A stretch of 64,000 bases of DNA from Membranipora membranacea (taxonomy: Eukaryota > Bryozoa > Gymnolaemata > Cheilostomatida > Membraniporidae). The position numbers were made by a program, and so were the translations under genes. The stretch is from contig OU612068.1 of NCBI GenBank assembly GCA_914767715.1, positions 6,634,001 to 6,698,000 of the forward strand, in the 5' to 3' direction. Shown here piece by piece: positions 25,831 to 54,676 of the stretch. The notes beneath the pieces were generated by a model that was given only the letters and a program-made list of their open reading frames with translations, did no database searches and had not been told where the DNA came from. The stretch's first letter is position 1; every line of letters begins with the position of its first letter.

Positions 25831-27342
25831 TTATTTATCTTTATTACATTCTGGATTGCAGAGAGCAGCAACTTTAGATATCTCTCCGTATGACATGTAT
25901 ACACTATAAAGCTGAACACATGCAGCAGCGCCGTTCCATTTTCGATCATGTGTGCTGTGTCGCTGTCCCATCCGAACAACAGATGACGTGCTTACTATTG
26001 GTCCAGAATATGTTATTGTTCTGTAAAAAACATAATCAACCTGAATTGATTGATCAAACAGTGTGATCATCATGCCATATATTCTCTGGATGATATAACG
26101 ACAGGTGAAAAGTGTTTTTTGCCTATATTATTTTTGGATAGTTGTGCTTGGTACTTAGTAAAAAAAAAAGACAAAACTTTTGAATCTAATTCTATGGCAT
26201 TGTGTCATGGATGCAGCATAAGTCACTAGTCTAGGTCTCTAGGAAAAACTCTCTCAAAATTTTGTTCTCTATTCCTCAGCATATCCAACCACCAAGTAAG
26301 ATATTACATATCAAAATCAGCTTACGCCTCATAGTGTAGTACCCCATTCTTATACAGTCTTTGATACCCAGTAGAGAATTGGAACGTGAATGCCACTTGT
26401 GTCCACTCATCTAGGGGATAGGTGTCTGCTGCAGTATAGGATGGGCTGCCTCCGTCGTAAGCCATCCTTACATAGAAACTTGCATCTGAACCCCATTCCC
26501 AAAACTCAAAACCTGTATGACCACTAGGAATGTCGAAAAAACCAAATATCTGTGCTATTTCTGGCCCCATATTCTTTATCCTGAAACAAAAACAGTGTCA
26601 GTTTTGGAGGTATTTTAAGCTTGTTTAAATTGCCATTTCTTGGAAATCCATCCTGATTACTAAGTTAATTTAATTGAAATTAAACCCAAAAAAAAGCTAA
26701 TATAGTACTCTGTCTCTTTGTTGTTCTACACTTATTTCGGTGGTATTGGTCAATTATAGCTTTGCACTACAAAGGCTCTGATTGACCGAAAACTTGGAAA
26801 GTAAAAAATACCATTATTAACAAAAAACATAAACAAATAATAACAGTTTATGTATATATAATTATATATATAATTATATATATAAATATATATGCAATTA
26901 TGTATTCCAGTGTTTATACATAAAAATGTCTTAACTCTTTTACATTTACATGTTTAATTTTTGGTAATGGAGTAGCATTTGCTGCATTTTTATCTCAAAC
27001 AGTTTGATGGTAGAAACATGATTAATGTTGTTGTGTGCAGATAACTTACCAGGCTATCCAGGTGACATCTCCCCCACCGAAGTCCAGCGGTCCGTCCTGT
27101 CCGTTAGCCCATTCTAAAACTGAGTCTGTTGTACCATCAAAGCGTATGGCCCCATTCTCATCTCCAAAAGGTCCAGTGGTGTATGAAGAGCTAGACCCTA
27201 CAGTAGGGTCCGGATTATTACCGCTATGATCGTGTACATTACCGTTAAACTTGACAAAAAGAAGAGGGCTAGGGTACTTGTTGAGTTCACAGTCTACCTG
27301 TACCCAAAGGTAGAGAAATAGGCTGATTGTAGCTACCAACAT
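25831..27342 (-). CDS. Secreted single-domain LamG-like protein
   Basis: Three exons (27342-27050, 26580-26326, 26020-25831) give 245 residues. Residues 1 to about 18 form a signal peptide ending at the VDC region. The rest is one concanavalin/LamG-like fold with typical segments: LLFVKFNGNVHDHSG at the start, the DEWTQVAFTF strand, then a C-terminal helix-like end with paired Cys. It has its own stop codon and poly(A) signal. The next exons downstream on the same strand encode three more domains of the same kind. It is therefore either a stand-alone paralogue or an early-terminated form of a larger locus. Confidence 0.75.
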
Positions 27343-28176
27343 GGTGTGACATTAAAAGCTACACTACACCTGATGCAGAGTCTGGTTTGTTAGAACCATA
27401 CATGAAGAGAAAGCTTTTTGTAATCAATATAGAAAATCAATCCCTCATTGTTATTTTCATAATAGCGATAAGTTCATTAATTGCTATGAATGTAGAGCAG
27501 AACAGATCAATACGCCTCATCTGGTCTTCAATAGGTGAACAAAGATGATCAGAACATTACAAGGCCATTTAAAGTGGAAGTGATACAATCAGATCTTTAC
27601 TGATTTCCGATAATCAACAGCACAAATTTTTTAGCTCATAAAATACTCATTGATAATCACCATGCAGAAAAGCTATAGTTTATATGCAAATTTACGAATA
27701 CTAATGAGACGAACAAAAAAAGTTACCAAAGAAAGGATTTGGACTTGTGCCAATGTTCAGCCGATTTTTTTTGCAAGTTCTAACATACGAAGCCGCTTTG
27801 ATTAAGCATAGTACAGACAGGAAATGCCAATAGAATATGGCAGTGCCATATTCTGTTGGAATTTCCTGTTTGTGTTGGTAAATTCCAATTTTTTTCAAAA
27901 AGAAATTGTCTGGTCGTAGTAATGGTCCTTTTGACAGCATGCTCGTGTTATGGAAAATTGACACCAAATGTATCTACCTTCGATGGTCTGTGCCGATCTT
28001 GAAAAATGCTTCATACTACTGAAAAATGGGGTGTGTGTCATTTAAACAGCACTTCAGTGGAAAATAGCAAAAGATTTGGCTCTTACTTACCCAATCTAAT
28101 TCAAATCATCGCTTAAAGTTCCATATTATATCATAAAATTTCAAAGATCATAAGCATTATGGCGTTGACGTAACAA

Positions 28177-29389
28177 CCCAGCCGGCACAACTGTATCTAA
28201 ACTATGTTGAAAAGATGTTTACCTTAGAGGCTGAACTACGTCTGCCTAATGTGGCAATCTGTCACGCTATTATATGTTGGAATGGTGCATTTTAGTAGAT
28301 ATTGTTACGATATATAAACTGCCTCTGCTACACATCTAACTAGAGGCTTGTATATATAGTAACCATGCGTTTTCTACACAGCAAAATGATACACAATATA
28401 TCATACCTCAGTATATATTTCATTTTAATTACGATTTATTATATTTAATATCAATTAGCATTTAGGAGGGTGTTTTACTCATAGTGATTCAGTCCACTGT
28501 GGATGTTGAGTAATAGGCCCATTAGACCATTGGACTTTCACTAGTGTAGGGTAAGTTTCTGAGTCATTCGCAGTGTAACTCTTGAATCTTCAGGTAATCT
28601 AAACCCTGGCTATTTATTAACCAATTTCAAAATACTGACATGTATTAATGTTTCAAAGTTATTGAATAATGGTTTATTTAAATAATTCTATTGCACTGTT
28701 GTGTTGTCACAAGGGCTTACCAAACGTTAGCAGCTTACCAGGGGAGATAAATACAAGTAATGTATACAAATTCAACAGCTACGCAGTCATGAACGCATCG
28801 TTCCCATGCAGTTTAGAGACTAGACTTGATTTTAAGAAAATGGAATACAACAGTGCAAAATAGAATTGCGCACAATTTGGAGCCACACAGAGTGTTAGCA
28901 AACAAATTGCAAAGCATTTTTTTCCCATATGATGCCAGTATTCTTGCAAATTACTCTCTAGTAAAGTAGCTGTAGTTACTGCGCAGTTACCATATTGCAA
29001 AAAACTGTGTTGCTTTGTATGCACCACTTATGCCTCTACGTGGTCATAAACGCATCATTCCCATGCGGTCTAGAAACTAGATTTGATTTTAAGAAAATGG
29101 AATAAAACAGTGCAAAATAGAATTGTACACAATTTGGAGCCACACAGAGTGTTAGCAAACAAATGGCAAAGCATTTTATCACATATGATGCCAGTATTCT
29201 TGCAAATTACTCTCGAGTAAAGTAGCTGTAGTTACTGCGCAGTAACCATATTGGAAAAAACTGTGTGGCGTTGTATGCACCATTTATGCATCTACAAGAT
29301 ATTGAATGTTAAACGTGTACCATGCAACACAAAAACAATCCAATTGCGACATTGGAAACATGTTGCCGCATACAATGTGCCCGCTGGGA
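28177..29389 (+). mobile_element. 1.2-kb non-autonomous DNA element, copy 1
   Basis: The segment begins CCCAGCCGGCACAACTGT and ends with sequence whose reverse complement is TCCCAGCGGGCACATTGT, an imperfect terminal inverted repeat. The second half is a tandem dimer of a unit of about 255 bp (about 28790-29047 and 29047-29300). A near-identical copy lies at 32520-33789 in importin intron 1. No transposase and no clear target-site duplication were seen. The open frames inside it on either strand are shared by both copies and are not genes. Confidence 0.75.
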
Positions 29390-31624
29390 AGCTCTTTTGG
29401 CTCATCATATATCATTTTCAACCAAAATTTAGGATGAACTATATCTCTAAGAATAAATATAACCCTTGTTGACATTTCTAGACAGACATCTTTTGCTAAA
29501 ATCTGCATTTTTGACCTCATTTCCTTGATAAAATGACAAAACGTCCTCCAGTCACATTTTTGATGAGCTGTTAGCGATCAGTAGCCCAGCAGCTTTCCAA
29601 CGGTGTATAGAAAGTCTATATTTTCTGACCCCCATCTCTCTACCTTATTATTACCTCAAGTTATTTGAAGTTGGGTGGAGATTGAACATGAATATGGATG
29701 TTTTGTAAATTTTTGCTATGGAGACTGTTCAGTAGTTTTATTTAGTTGGTCAATAAAAACTTTGTCTTGTTTACAAGCCTATCCACTCAAACTGGACATG
29801 ATATAAAAATATAACCAAGATTTTCCTGAAATTATTTTTTCCGCTGCAACTTGGCACCGGTCTATACATACCATTTTTTCTTGTGATCATGTTCTCTTTG
29901 ATTCAGATAGGACAACTCAGTTACCCACTGTTTGTAACAGATTAATTCACTGAAACTGATAACTCTACACAGTCAAAATTCATAGTTTTAATTTGACAGT
30001 TGTTTTTTCACCTTAACATGATTTACTTTGCGACTGTTGCAAATGCGTTGTGCGTCATATAAAACAGTTGCTTGAGTTCTCTCTTTTTGATAAACAAAAC
30101 AAATAATTCATTTCCATAACAAATAATATTATCCAAAACTGTTGGATGATTCATAAGAAGTGTGTTCTGCCTCTATGTTGGTTCTGTCACTGTCAACTGT
30201 CACAAAGTCTGTCTGCGTGACTCAATTTTCTTTTATTTGGGCCAACATAAAATATTTCTAGTTTGATTCGCTTGTAATATATGAAAAAACTTTTTGACTG
30301 TTATTACTGACTTACTTGGTACGGATGATCGCCATTATGGCCTCTCGTCAGTCCATCTTCATTTTAGGTTTGCAACAGCTATTCGGTGTGTGGCCTCGCT
30401 GCAATCCTAGTCTGCCACTGGGGGATTTTCATGCAGGGGACTTGGACATTTTAGGATGGCATTACTCAACTGTGCTGTGCTCTTTTGGTTATCGCATACA
30501 ATTAGAAAAAAAACATAAGGTAGCCTAATATGTCTTTGAATTCATTTTGAGATTTTATATGTGCAGGTGTCGTAACACATAACAAGTACTTGGTGCAAAA
30601 TAATCCAAATCAATCTTCCTTCATCAGGCAACAACACCGATTTTTATGACGTTGTTATCTGATGATAGAAATCGTTTACCTCTCATAAAGGGTAGGTTGT
30701 ATTCCGAACAAGCATACAATCACTGGCTCTGGGCTGGTTATGGCTTTTGAAGTAACTTAGTTCCAAATGATATTAGCTAGTAGAGGCAAGCTTGACTGGT
30801 TTGAAGGTGGTTTTAGATTACAAAATTGTAACAGCAAATTAGAGAAGTTTTTCCAATCTTTTTTCCTTTACTTTACGATGATAAATAATAGACCTACCTT
30901 TGCAGAGCCATTCTTTGAGTTGTGATTTTATCACTAAATTAAATATTTCAAATCTCACGTATTACCCTTGTTTATTAGATTTAGCTGAACTGCGGGAGTG
31001 TTCTATCTGAAATCAATTTTTCGACAAAAAGTGGTGCTTGACACATGCAGTTCAAAAGCAAAATTTGTGTTTGTTTGTAAGTTTGTTTGCTACAGCGGTG
31101 GGCCTGGCTGAAGATCCCACTATTGGTTGTGTCGCAGTAGAATCCGGAGCACTCTCCTTCTGTATGTCAGTCCAGGGAGAATGGGTCAGTCACAGCAGGG
31201 AGAATGGTCACAGAGCTCAGCACATTAATATTTTATATTATATCAAAGAGTTAAAAGTAATACCAATCCTCGATAATACTGTATGAACTGAGCAAGCGCA
31301 TGTCAGCAACAAAAATAAATATCACAGTAGGCCACAGTAAAAAGCAGATTTTTTCCTACCTTTACTTGCCGAGCTTCATATACACTACTAAGTAATAAAG
31401 GAGCTGTCACTCCTTTTTTTTGGCACTAATATATACCATCAATAACACCCTGTTCACTTATTTATAGAGGTTTGCTTCACCTTTTATTCTTATTGTACAT
31501 GGTCTCAGGGAATGTCCAAGTAAAATAATCAGCAAATGAAACTGATAAATAGATATGGATATATCAATACAGGCCAATACAGAAACTAAACAAAAATGAT
31601 AACACTTTGACTAATGGTCTGTGT

Positions 31625-31707
31625 TCTATCTTGCCAAGCTTTGTTTGGGGGTGGGCGGGCGGTGCTCCTACCACCCACCCACCCCAAACAAAGCTTTTCA
31701 AGACAGG
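31625..31707. repeat. Foldback palindrome, copy 2
   Basis: Arms containing AAGCTTTGTTTGGG and its complement surround a short CCTAC-type centre. It is related to the palindrome at 1543-1620. It lies about 150 bp upstream of the importin promoter region. Confidence 0.55.
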
Positions 31708-31849
31708 CTATGTCTCTACTGCTTGGTTCAAAATGGTGTTACCACAATGTGTAAGCAGGTGCTGGCTAGAGCAAAACGAAACTGCTACATGCTCATCAAG
31801 GGATTCTTGAGGATTTCCCAAAATAAACAGTGCTATATCGGAGTACTCC

Positions 31850-31989
31850 GCTGATTCCGCGCCAATACGCATTGTCGCAAACCTGCAACACGTGAAGCGG
31901 CCATTGAAGTTTTCTTTTGAAAATAGAGAAAGTGAGGAAGAAGCCGGTTGTCAGCTTTGTTGCTGTTTTATTACTTCCTCAGCAAAAAA
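31850..31989 (+). promoter_or_regulatory. Promoter region of importin beta-1
   Basis: This TATA-less stretch is locally rich in CpG compared with its surroundings. It contains GCGCCAAT (CCAAT-type, about 31858), an E-box CACGTG at 31889-31894 and GCGGCCATT (YY1-like) just after. These are common elements of housekeeping promoters. The exact transcription start is not visible. Confidence 0.45.
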
Positions 31990-49258
<17,269 letters not shown>

Positions 49259-51090
49259 GAAGGTAAGGTCATCCCTCTACAATCTGGGTAGTATTAACCT
49301 CCCCCAACTATATGGTGACAACCAAGGATAGCTTTGACTGTGCATTTCTTGATTGTGAAAGAGGATAATTGTGGCATAAATGGCAATCATTTTCACTTAG
49401 TCAAATGTGTGCTTATGGAATTCTATATAGCTCCAAACTAACAAAATAAGGCTGCAATTGCAGCACTGACACCTACCTAATGGGAAAATAATTTGCACAA
49501 ACTGATCATTAAAATAACTGGGAAATGGCATCATTATTTATTGCTAGAAAGACAATGACGATGCCACTTTTTCAGCTAGATCATTAATGTCACACCCTGA
49601 TTTTGACGCTGAGTTTGTGCAAATCATATGCCCATTAGGTGACAGCGCTGACATTACAGACTCAATTTGTCAGTTTGGAGCTGTACAGTATTCAATATGC
49701 ACACATTTGCCTATGTGACAGAAGTTGTTCAAACACCAGATGACTCGTTTATCTGAACACCCTGTCATGCAAGTGTTCAATCCAGTATTCAGGTATAATT
49801 CTCATTGCATTTTTTAAAACACTTGATGTTCTGGATAATCTAGGCTCTACCTAAACTATATGAGGCTTTACTCAGTGATTGACTTATGAATGGGCTTATG
49901 GTATTGTAGGTATAGATGGTATACTCTTCTGTATGGATAAGCCCTCATGATGATGATGTTGACTGTATGGATGAATGGCCTGATGTGAGGATGCTGACTC
50001 TGACTGTCGATGCCTGCTGCTGCCGCTTCTGCTGCTCATTACTGCTCCCCCTCCCCTCTTAGTGATGGACAGACTGATTGTGAATCTCTCATATCTAACT
50101 CTCCTTCTGACTGCATGACCTCGCCCGGAACTCTGATATAATTTAATCGAATGACCACAGACCTCTAAACTCCCATTGGGTGTCCTCTAACTGTGAACAC
50201 TGAAATACAAACCGAGTAAACTTAGAACACTTATATACCCTTTGAGGGGTGTAGTGGATTGGGATATTCTCATTACTGAATGAACCTATGTATACAAGTG
50301 ACAGTGAGTGCAACGCTGAAAACCCGCTCGTCTGCTTACTCGCCCACTCAACCTGAAGACTACTCGCATTCATCAAAATTCAGGAGGCTCGGATTTATTA
50401 GCTAGTCACTGGGATGGATTTATTTTTGCTGAAACACAACAAAGATGGTGCTCTATTCTCTACTTGAACAAAATGAGATACCTCAACTCAAAATAGTTGT
50501 TACTGTACAAGGCTTCAACTGTGTACCCGCAATCCATTCCGAGACCTTTTGATGACATATTCTCTCCTCTGTGCAAACATGGCCAAAATGAACCTATTAT
50601 CATAGTTCTATCTCTCACTGCTCTTCCAGTCATCTCCCTTTTTTATCTTCTCATGTGTGTGTGTGCCTGAGAGGCTGCCAAATTGTATCACAGCACCTTT
50701 TTATATGACCTATATTACTGTAGCGCGCTGCCGTGTGCATTCTCCTCAGATATTGTATATACAAGCCACCGGTATGCATGTTTTGATGCTGTGTTTGCAG
50801 TATCATTGTTGAGATGTTGATATTTTTGTTTCTGTTTTATGATTGTGAAGCCTGCGCGATATTTTGGATGCGACCTTTTTGCTCACTCCAGACCTCATAC
50901 GGTCTTCAAATTTCATTATCTAGCAATATTTTTTCTGTCCCTCCTCTCACTCAGCATGAAGCACAACTCACCTCATTTTTTTCAGAATTTTGGCTCCCAA
51001 TACACCAAATGTTCTTGCTCTTTTTATTTAATATTTCTATGTGCGGATGTTGATTGAATGGGAATAAAATAATATTGTGTTCCTGTTACA
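49259..51090 (+). other. Probable importin 3' untranslated region
   Basis: A GTAAGG donor at 49263 directly after the stop, a TATTGTAG acceptor before 49910 and an AATAAA at 51063-51068 suggest a last non-coding exon of about 1.2 kb (about 49910-51085). No protein frame was found in this stretch. Confidence 0.4.
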
Positions 51091-52199
51091 TGGCATATCC
51101 TTGTATTTCTTCTGCTGACAGTAATAAGCTTACGCTGTCTGCAGCAAAATCATTCATGAGGTCTGATGATTGGTTGGGGTTATGGGGATATCTTAACCTC
51201 AACTAAGTTACCCTGTCAACAAAGTGATTCGACTCGGAAAACAAGTTTACTTGAGGTTTCCCTTTAGTAGGGGGAAGGCTAATACACTATTTCCTTGTTA
51301 ACCCCCAACCTGTTAGAATTATGATGTTTGAAGTAATAACAGCGAGGAGTACTCCTTGATTACAGTATCGTCACCTTGAAAAGGTGGATAATTTACTACC
51401 AGCCATGCAACACATGCACCCAAATAGCCTTTCACACCCTGAGAAATACAGGAACCTCAGTTATTTTGATAATAGGAACGAGGCAATCTTGTGATCAGGT
51501 GAGTTTAAGAAATTAGCAGAAGTTCCTAAAAAGGTGCTGTGCTACTTGATAATGTATGAGCAGAGGTAAGATAACTTACAAAATCACAAACTATGCCAAA
51601 GTAATGAGCCTTGTCACTTTACTCAAGGAAAATTGAGTTCTTTCTGTGTAAAAAACTCTATATATATATATACATATATATATATATACATATGTATATG
51701 CCGGGTAGCCATGGTATAGAAGTGTACTTGGGTTAATAATGAGACCGTTGTCAAATCACCTTTCAAACCTATGGTACTGAGTATTTGACATACTGTAGCT
51801 GCATACTGCTTGATATTTGCTCTATATGGATATTTTAATGATATTGGATGGCATTTCTTCCTTGGAATAGCAAGCCACTACATGTGATAATCACTGCATC
51901 AACCTAGAACTCCTGAGGCCTACTGATTGACCCATTCCATTCCTTTCTAATCTCACTCGGAGTGTAGGGGCTCCTCTATAGAGATATGTAGTACTGTGTC
52001 GATTGTAGTGATCGGTACTGTAACTGTGTAGAAATATTTTTTTGAATGTTTCTGGAAGTGTTTAGGTTATGGCAACTGAATAATGTTCTATTGTCAAATA
52101 TGATTGTCAGATATCGAGACTCTGAGCAACGTAGGCTTTAGGTGAGAGCAGCGGTGTTATAATGTTATAAGGTATATGGCCAGCAAAGGGTTAGATTGA
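51091..52199. other. Intergenic region, no supported gene
   Basis: Apart from an AT dinucleotide tract at about 51659-51700, nothing was recognised between the importin 3' end and the LINE. Confidence 0.5.
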
Positions 52200-54620
52200 A
52201 GAAAATGAAATGCTTGTGAGAGACATGTGTTGTCCATCCCACCCACCCGCCAGGGTGCACCCACCATCGCTAGGATGGAGGGTGACCAAATGAGGTCCCA
52301 CGAGGCGCAGTGCATTAAGCACACGCCGGCCGGGGGCACAAGCCCCCGGACCCGCGGGGATCCACAATGCAGGGCTAGGTCGATAGACGTCAGTGGGCGT
52401 AGTACAGATTTAAGTAAGGTATCTAATTAGCTTGTTCATACAATATTTACAATACATATTGATACATATTTAGTAGAATGGAGAAAATAAGGATGCAGAT
52501 TAGAAGACATTGTTAGATAGCATGCGATGCTTATAAGCAAACCTAGCTACATTGGTATTAACACCGGACTGGATTGATCCATGCCGGGTGTTATGGGTAT
52601 AGCTGAATAGAGGTAGGAACCTCCTGGGGTCTACTGCAGCCTTGCCGCCAGCTATACGGTTTAGAAGATTTTTGTCGATTAGATTTCGACGGGTTGCTAG
52701 GGTGTGCCAGTTTCTAGCCAGCATAGCATTTGATATTCTTTCATACTTTCTGAAGCCGTATACCCATCTGAAGGCTTTACGGTTTATGGATTCTAATCGA
52801 TCTATTAATTTTCTCTTGTGGGGGGACCATATATGCGAGGCATATTCAAGAATGGGACGACATATGGTAACATAGGATAAGTAGCGTGTTTTGCGTCTTG
52901 CCTTCTTTAAGCTACGCATTAGCATGTACAGAGTTTTGGTTCCTTTCTGACACACATGAGTTATGTGGTCAGAGAAGTTGAGGCTGTTGTCAATTGTGAC
53001 GCCGAGATATTTGATTCCAGTTACGTTTTTAAGTTTGGAGTTATCCATGGTGTAAGTCACTGGTGGGACTTGAGTTGTATTTCTAGAGATTCTCATCTGT
53101 TCACACTTTGAAATATTAAACTTCATTTGTAAACGATCAGCCCAAGCTTGGATTGAATCGAGGTCATTTTAAAGTTTAATCTGGTCTGAGGGGTTAGTAA
53201 TTGGGTGGTATAGTAGGGAATCGTCAGCATACAATTTAAAGGAACTTGAAGTTATACAGTCAGGCATATCGTTTATGAATATAAGAAACAGTAGAGGGCC
53301 TAGGACGCTTCCTTGGGGGACTCCTGAGGTGACGAGGCGTGTAGCAGACAGTGTGTTATTCACTGATACTGACAACTTTCTATCCTGCAGCCAGGATTGA
53401 ATCCAGCTGACCGTGGTAGGGTTGATTCCAATTGAGGTCAGTTTTGCAATTAATTTAGGGTGAGATACAACATCGAAGGCCTTAGAGAAATCTAAGACTA
53501 CCATGTCTACAGCAACATTAGCATCATAGTAGTCAACAAAGTCTGTAACTGTGTTGAGTAGCTGGGTGTCACATCCATGTGAAGATCTGAACCCATGTTG
53601 GTCAGCGTGAAGCAGATCATTTAAATCTAGAAAATTATGAATATTAGAGGAAAGAACATGCTCAAAAATCTTGGATACAACTGAAGTTAGTGAAATTGGT
53701 CGGAAATTAAGGGGGTCAGATCGTTTACCTTTTTTATAGACTGGAATTATATGTGCATTAAGCCAGTCCTTAGGGGCTACTGCTTTGTCGTAGGAATACT
53801 GGAATACACAGGTTAGCTGTTTGTAAATATAGGGTGCTAAGCAGTGCAGGGGACATGTTGTCTGGTCCCGCACCTTTACATGGGTCTAAATTAACTAATT
53901 GTTTGAGTACTCCTTTGGGATAGAAGGTCACAGATTCCTGCTGTTGAATCATCGTGGGGGCTGGTTGAAGGTTTAAACCATCAACCTCAGTAAATACTGA
54001 TGAAAAAGCATCAGCAAATGACTCAGCAATAACAATGGGACTGTCATTTACACAATTGTCTAATCTCTTAATTGAGTTTGAGCTACCTTGCTTGTTCGCT
54101 ATAAAGCGGTATAATGGTTTCGTGTCACCATCATCAAGCTTTGAACAGAAGTGCTTGTTCAGGCAGCAATTATAGTCTTTATTTACAAGGGTCTTACATA
54201 GCTTAGACTGAGTGTTATGTATTTCTCGGTTAGTATCAGTTGGGGTTGAAAGATAATTAATCCACATACGCTTGCGTCTGCGAATTTGGCGAACAGTATT
54301 TTGAGTTATCCAAAGCTTGGATTTGGGCCTTCTATTCTTCAGGGGGATGTTTTTATTAGCTATATTAAGGATTCCAGACTTGAAGGTGGACCAAACACAT
54401 TCGACACTGTCGTTGTCTGTGATTTTCCTAGACACTTCATGCTCTAATGAGTGGCAGTCTATTAGTATGCCAGCCGTATCAGCGGGTTTAGAGCACCAAT
54501 GACCTACTGGTATTTGCCAAGATGAAGTATAAATCATCGCATTACGGCTAGCTTTGTCTACAGAAGTGATGTATGAGAAATTAACCAGGTTATTGGCCTG
54601 CAGAGTAGAGACCAAATGAT
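52200..54620 (-). mobile_element. Truncated CR1/Jockey-type LINE, broken
   Basis: Minus-strand frames 54615-53770, 53873-53169 and 53126-52500 are pieces of one ORF2. It has a pre-RT region, RT motifs A ([14 protein letters not shown]), B ([13 protein letters not shown]) and C (YADD), and a thumb/C-terminal region (HIWSPHKRKLIDRLE). One frameshift lies in 53770-53873, and an in-frame stop lies at about 53169. The apurinic-type endonuclease is absent, so the copy is 5'-truncated at about 54620, as expected from incomplete target-primed reverse transcription. The GC-rich 3' tail at about 52240-52400 contains a hairpin with arms CCGGGGGC/GCCCCCGG. The truncated end lies about 60 bp before the SDR start codon. 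Confidence 0.85.
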
Positions 54621-54676
54621 GAGTTTTTAATATGCAAACAACTTTTTTTATTCATTCGTTTTAAATATTTGAAGCT

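Larger units (their letters stand above)
27343..31850. other. Intergenic region between divergent LamG and importin genes
   Basis: It contains the first copy of a 1.2-kb inverted-repeat element (28177-29389) and a foldback palindrome (31625-31707). The remaining sequence has no supported gene. Confidence 0.55.

Noticed and set aside
28669-29027. Paired open frames, also at 33068-33426, that look conserved
   Set aside because: They are conserved because the whole 1.2-kb mobile element is duplicated; stops and frames do not suggest protein selection.
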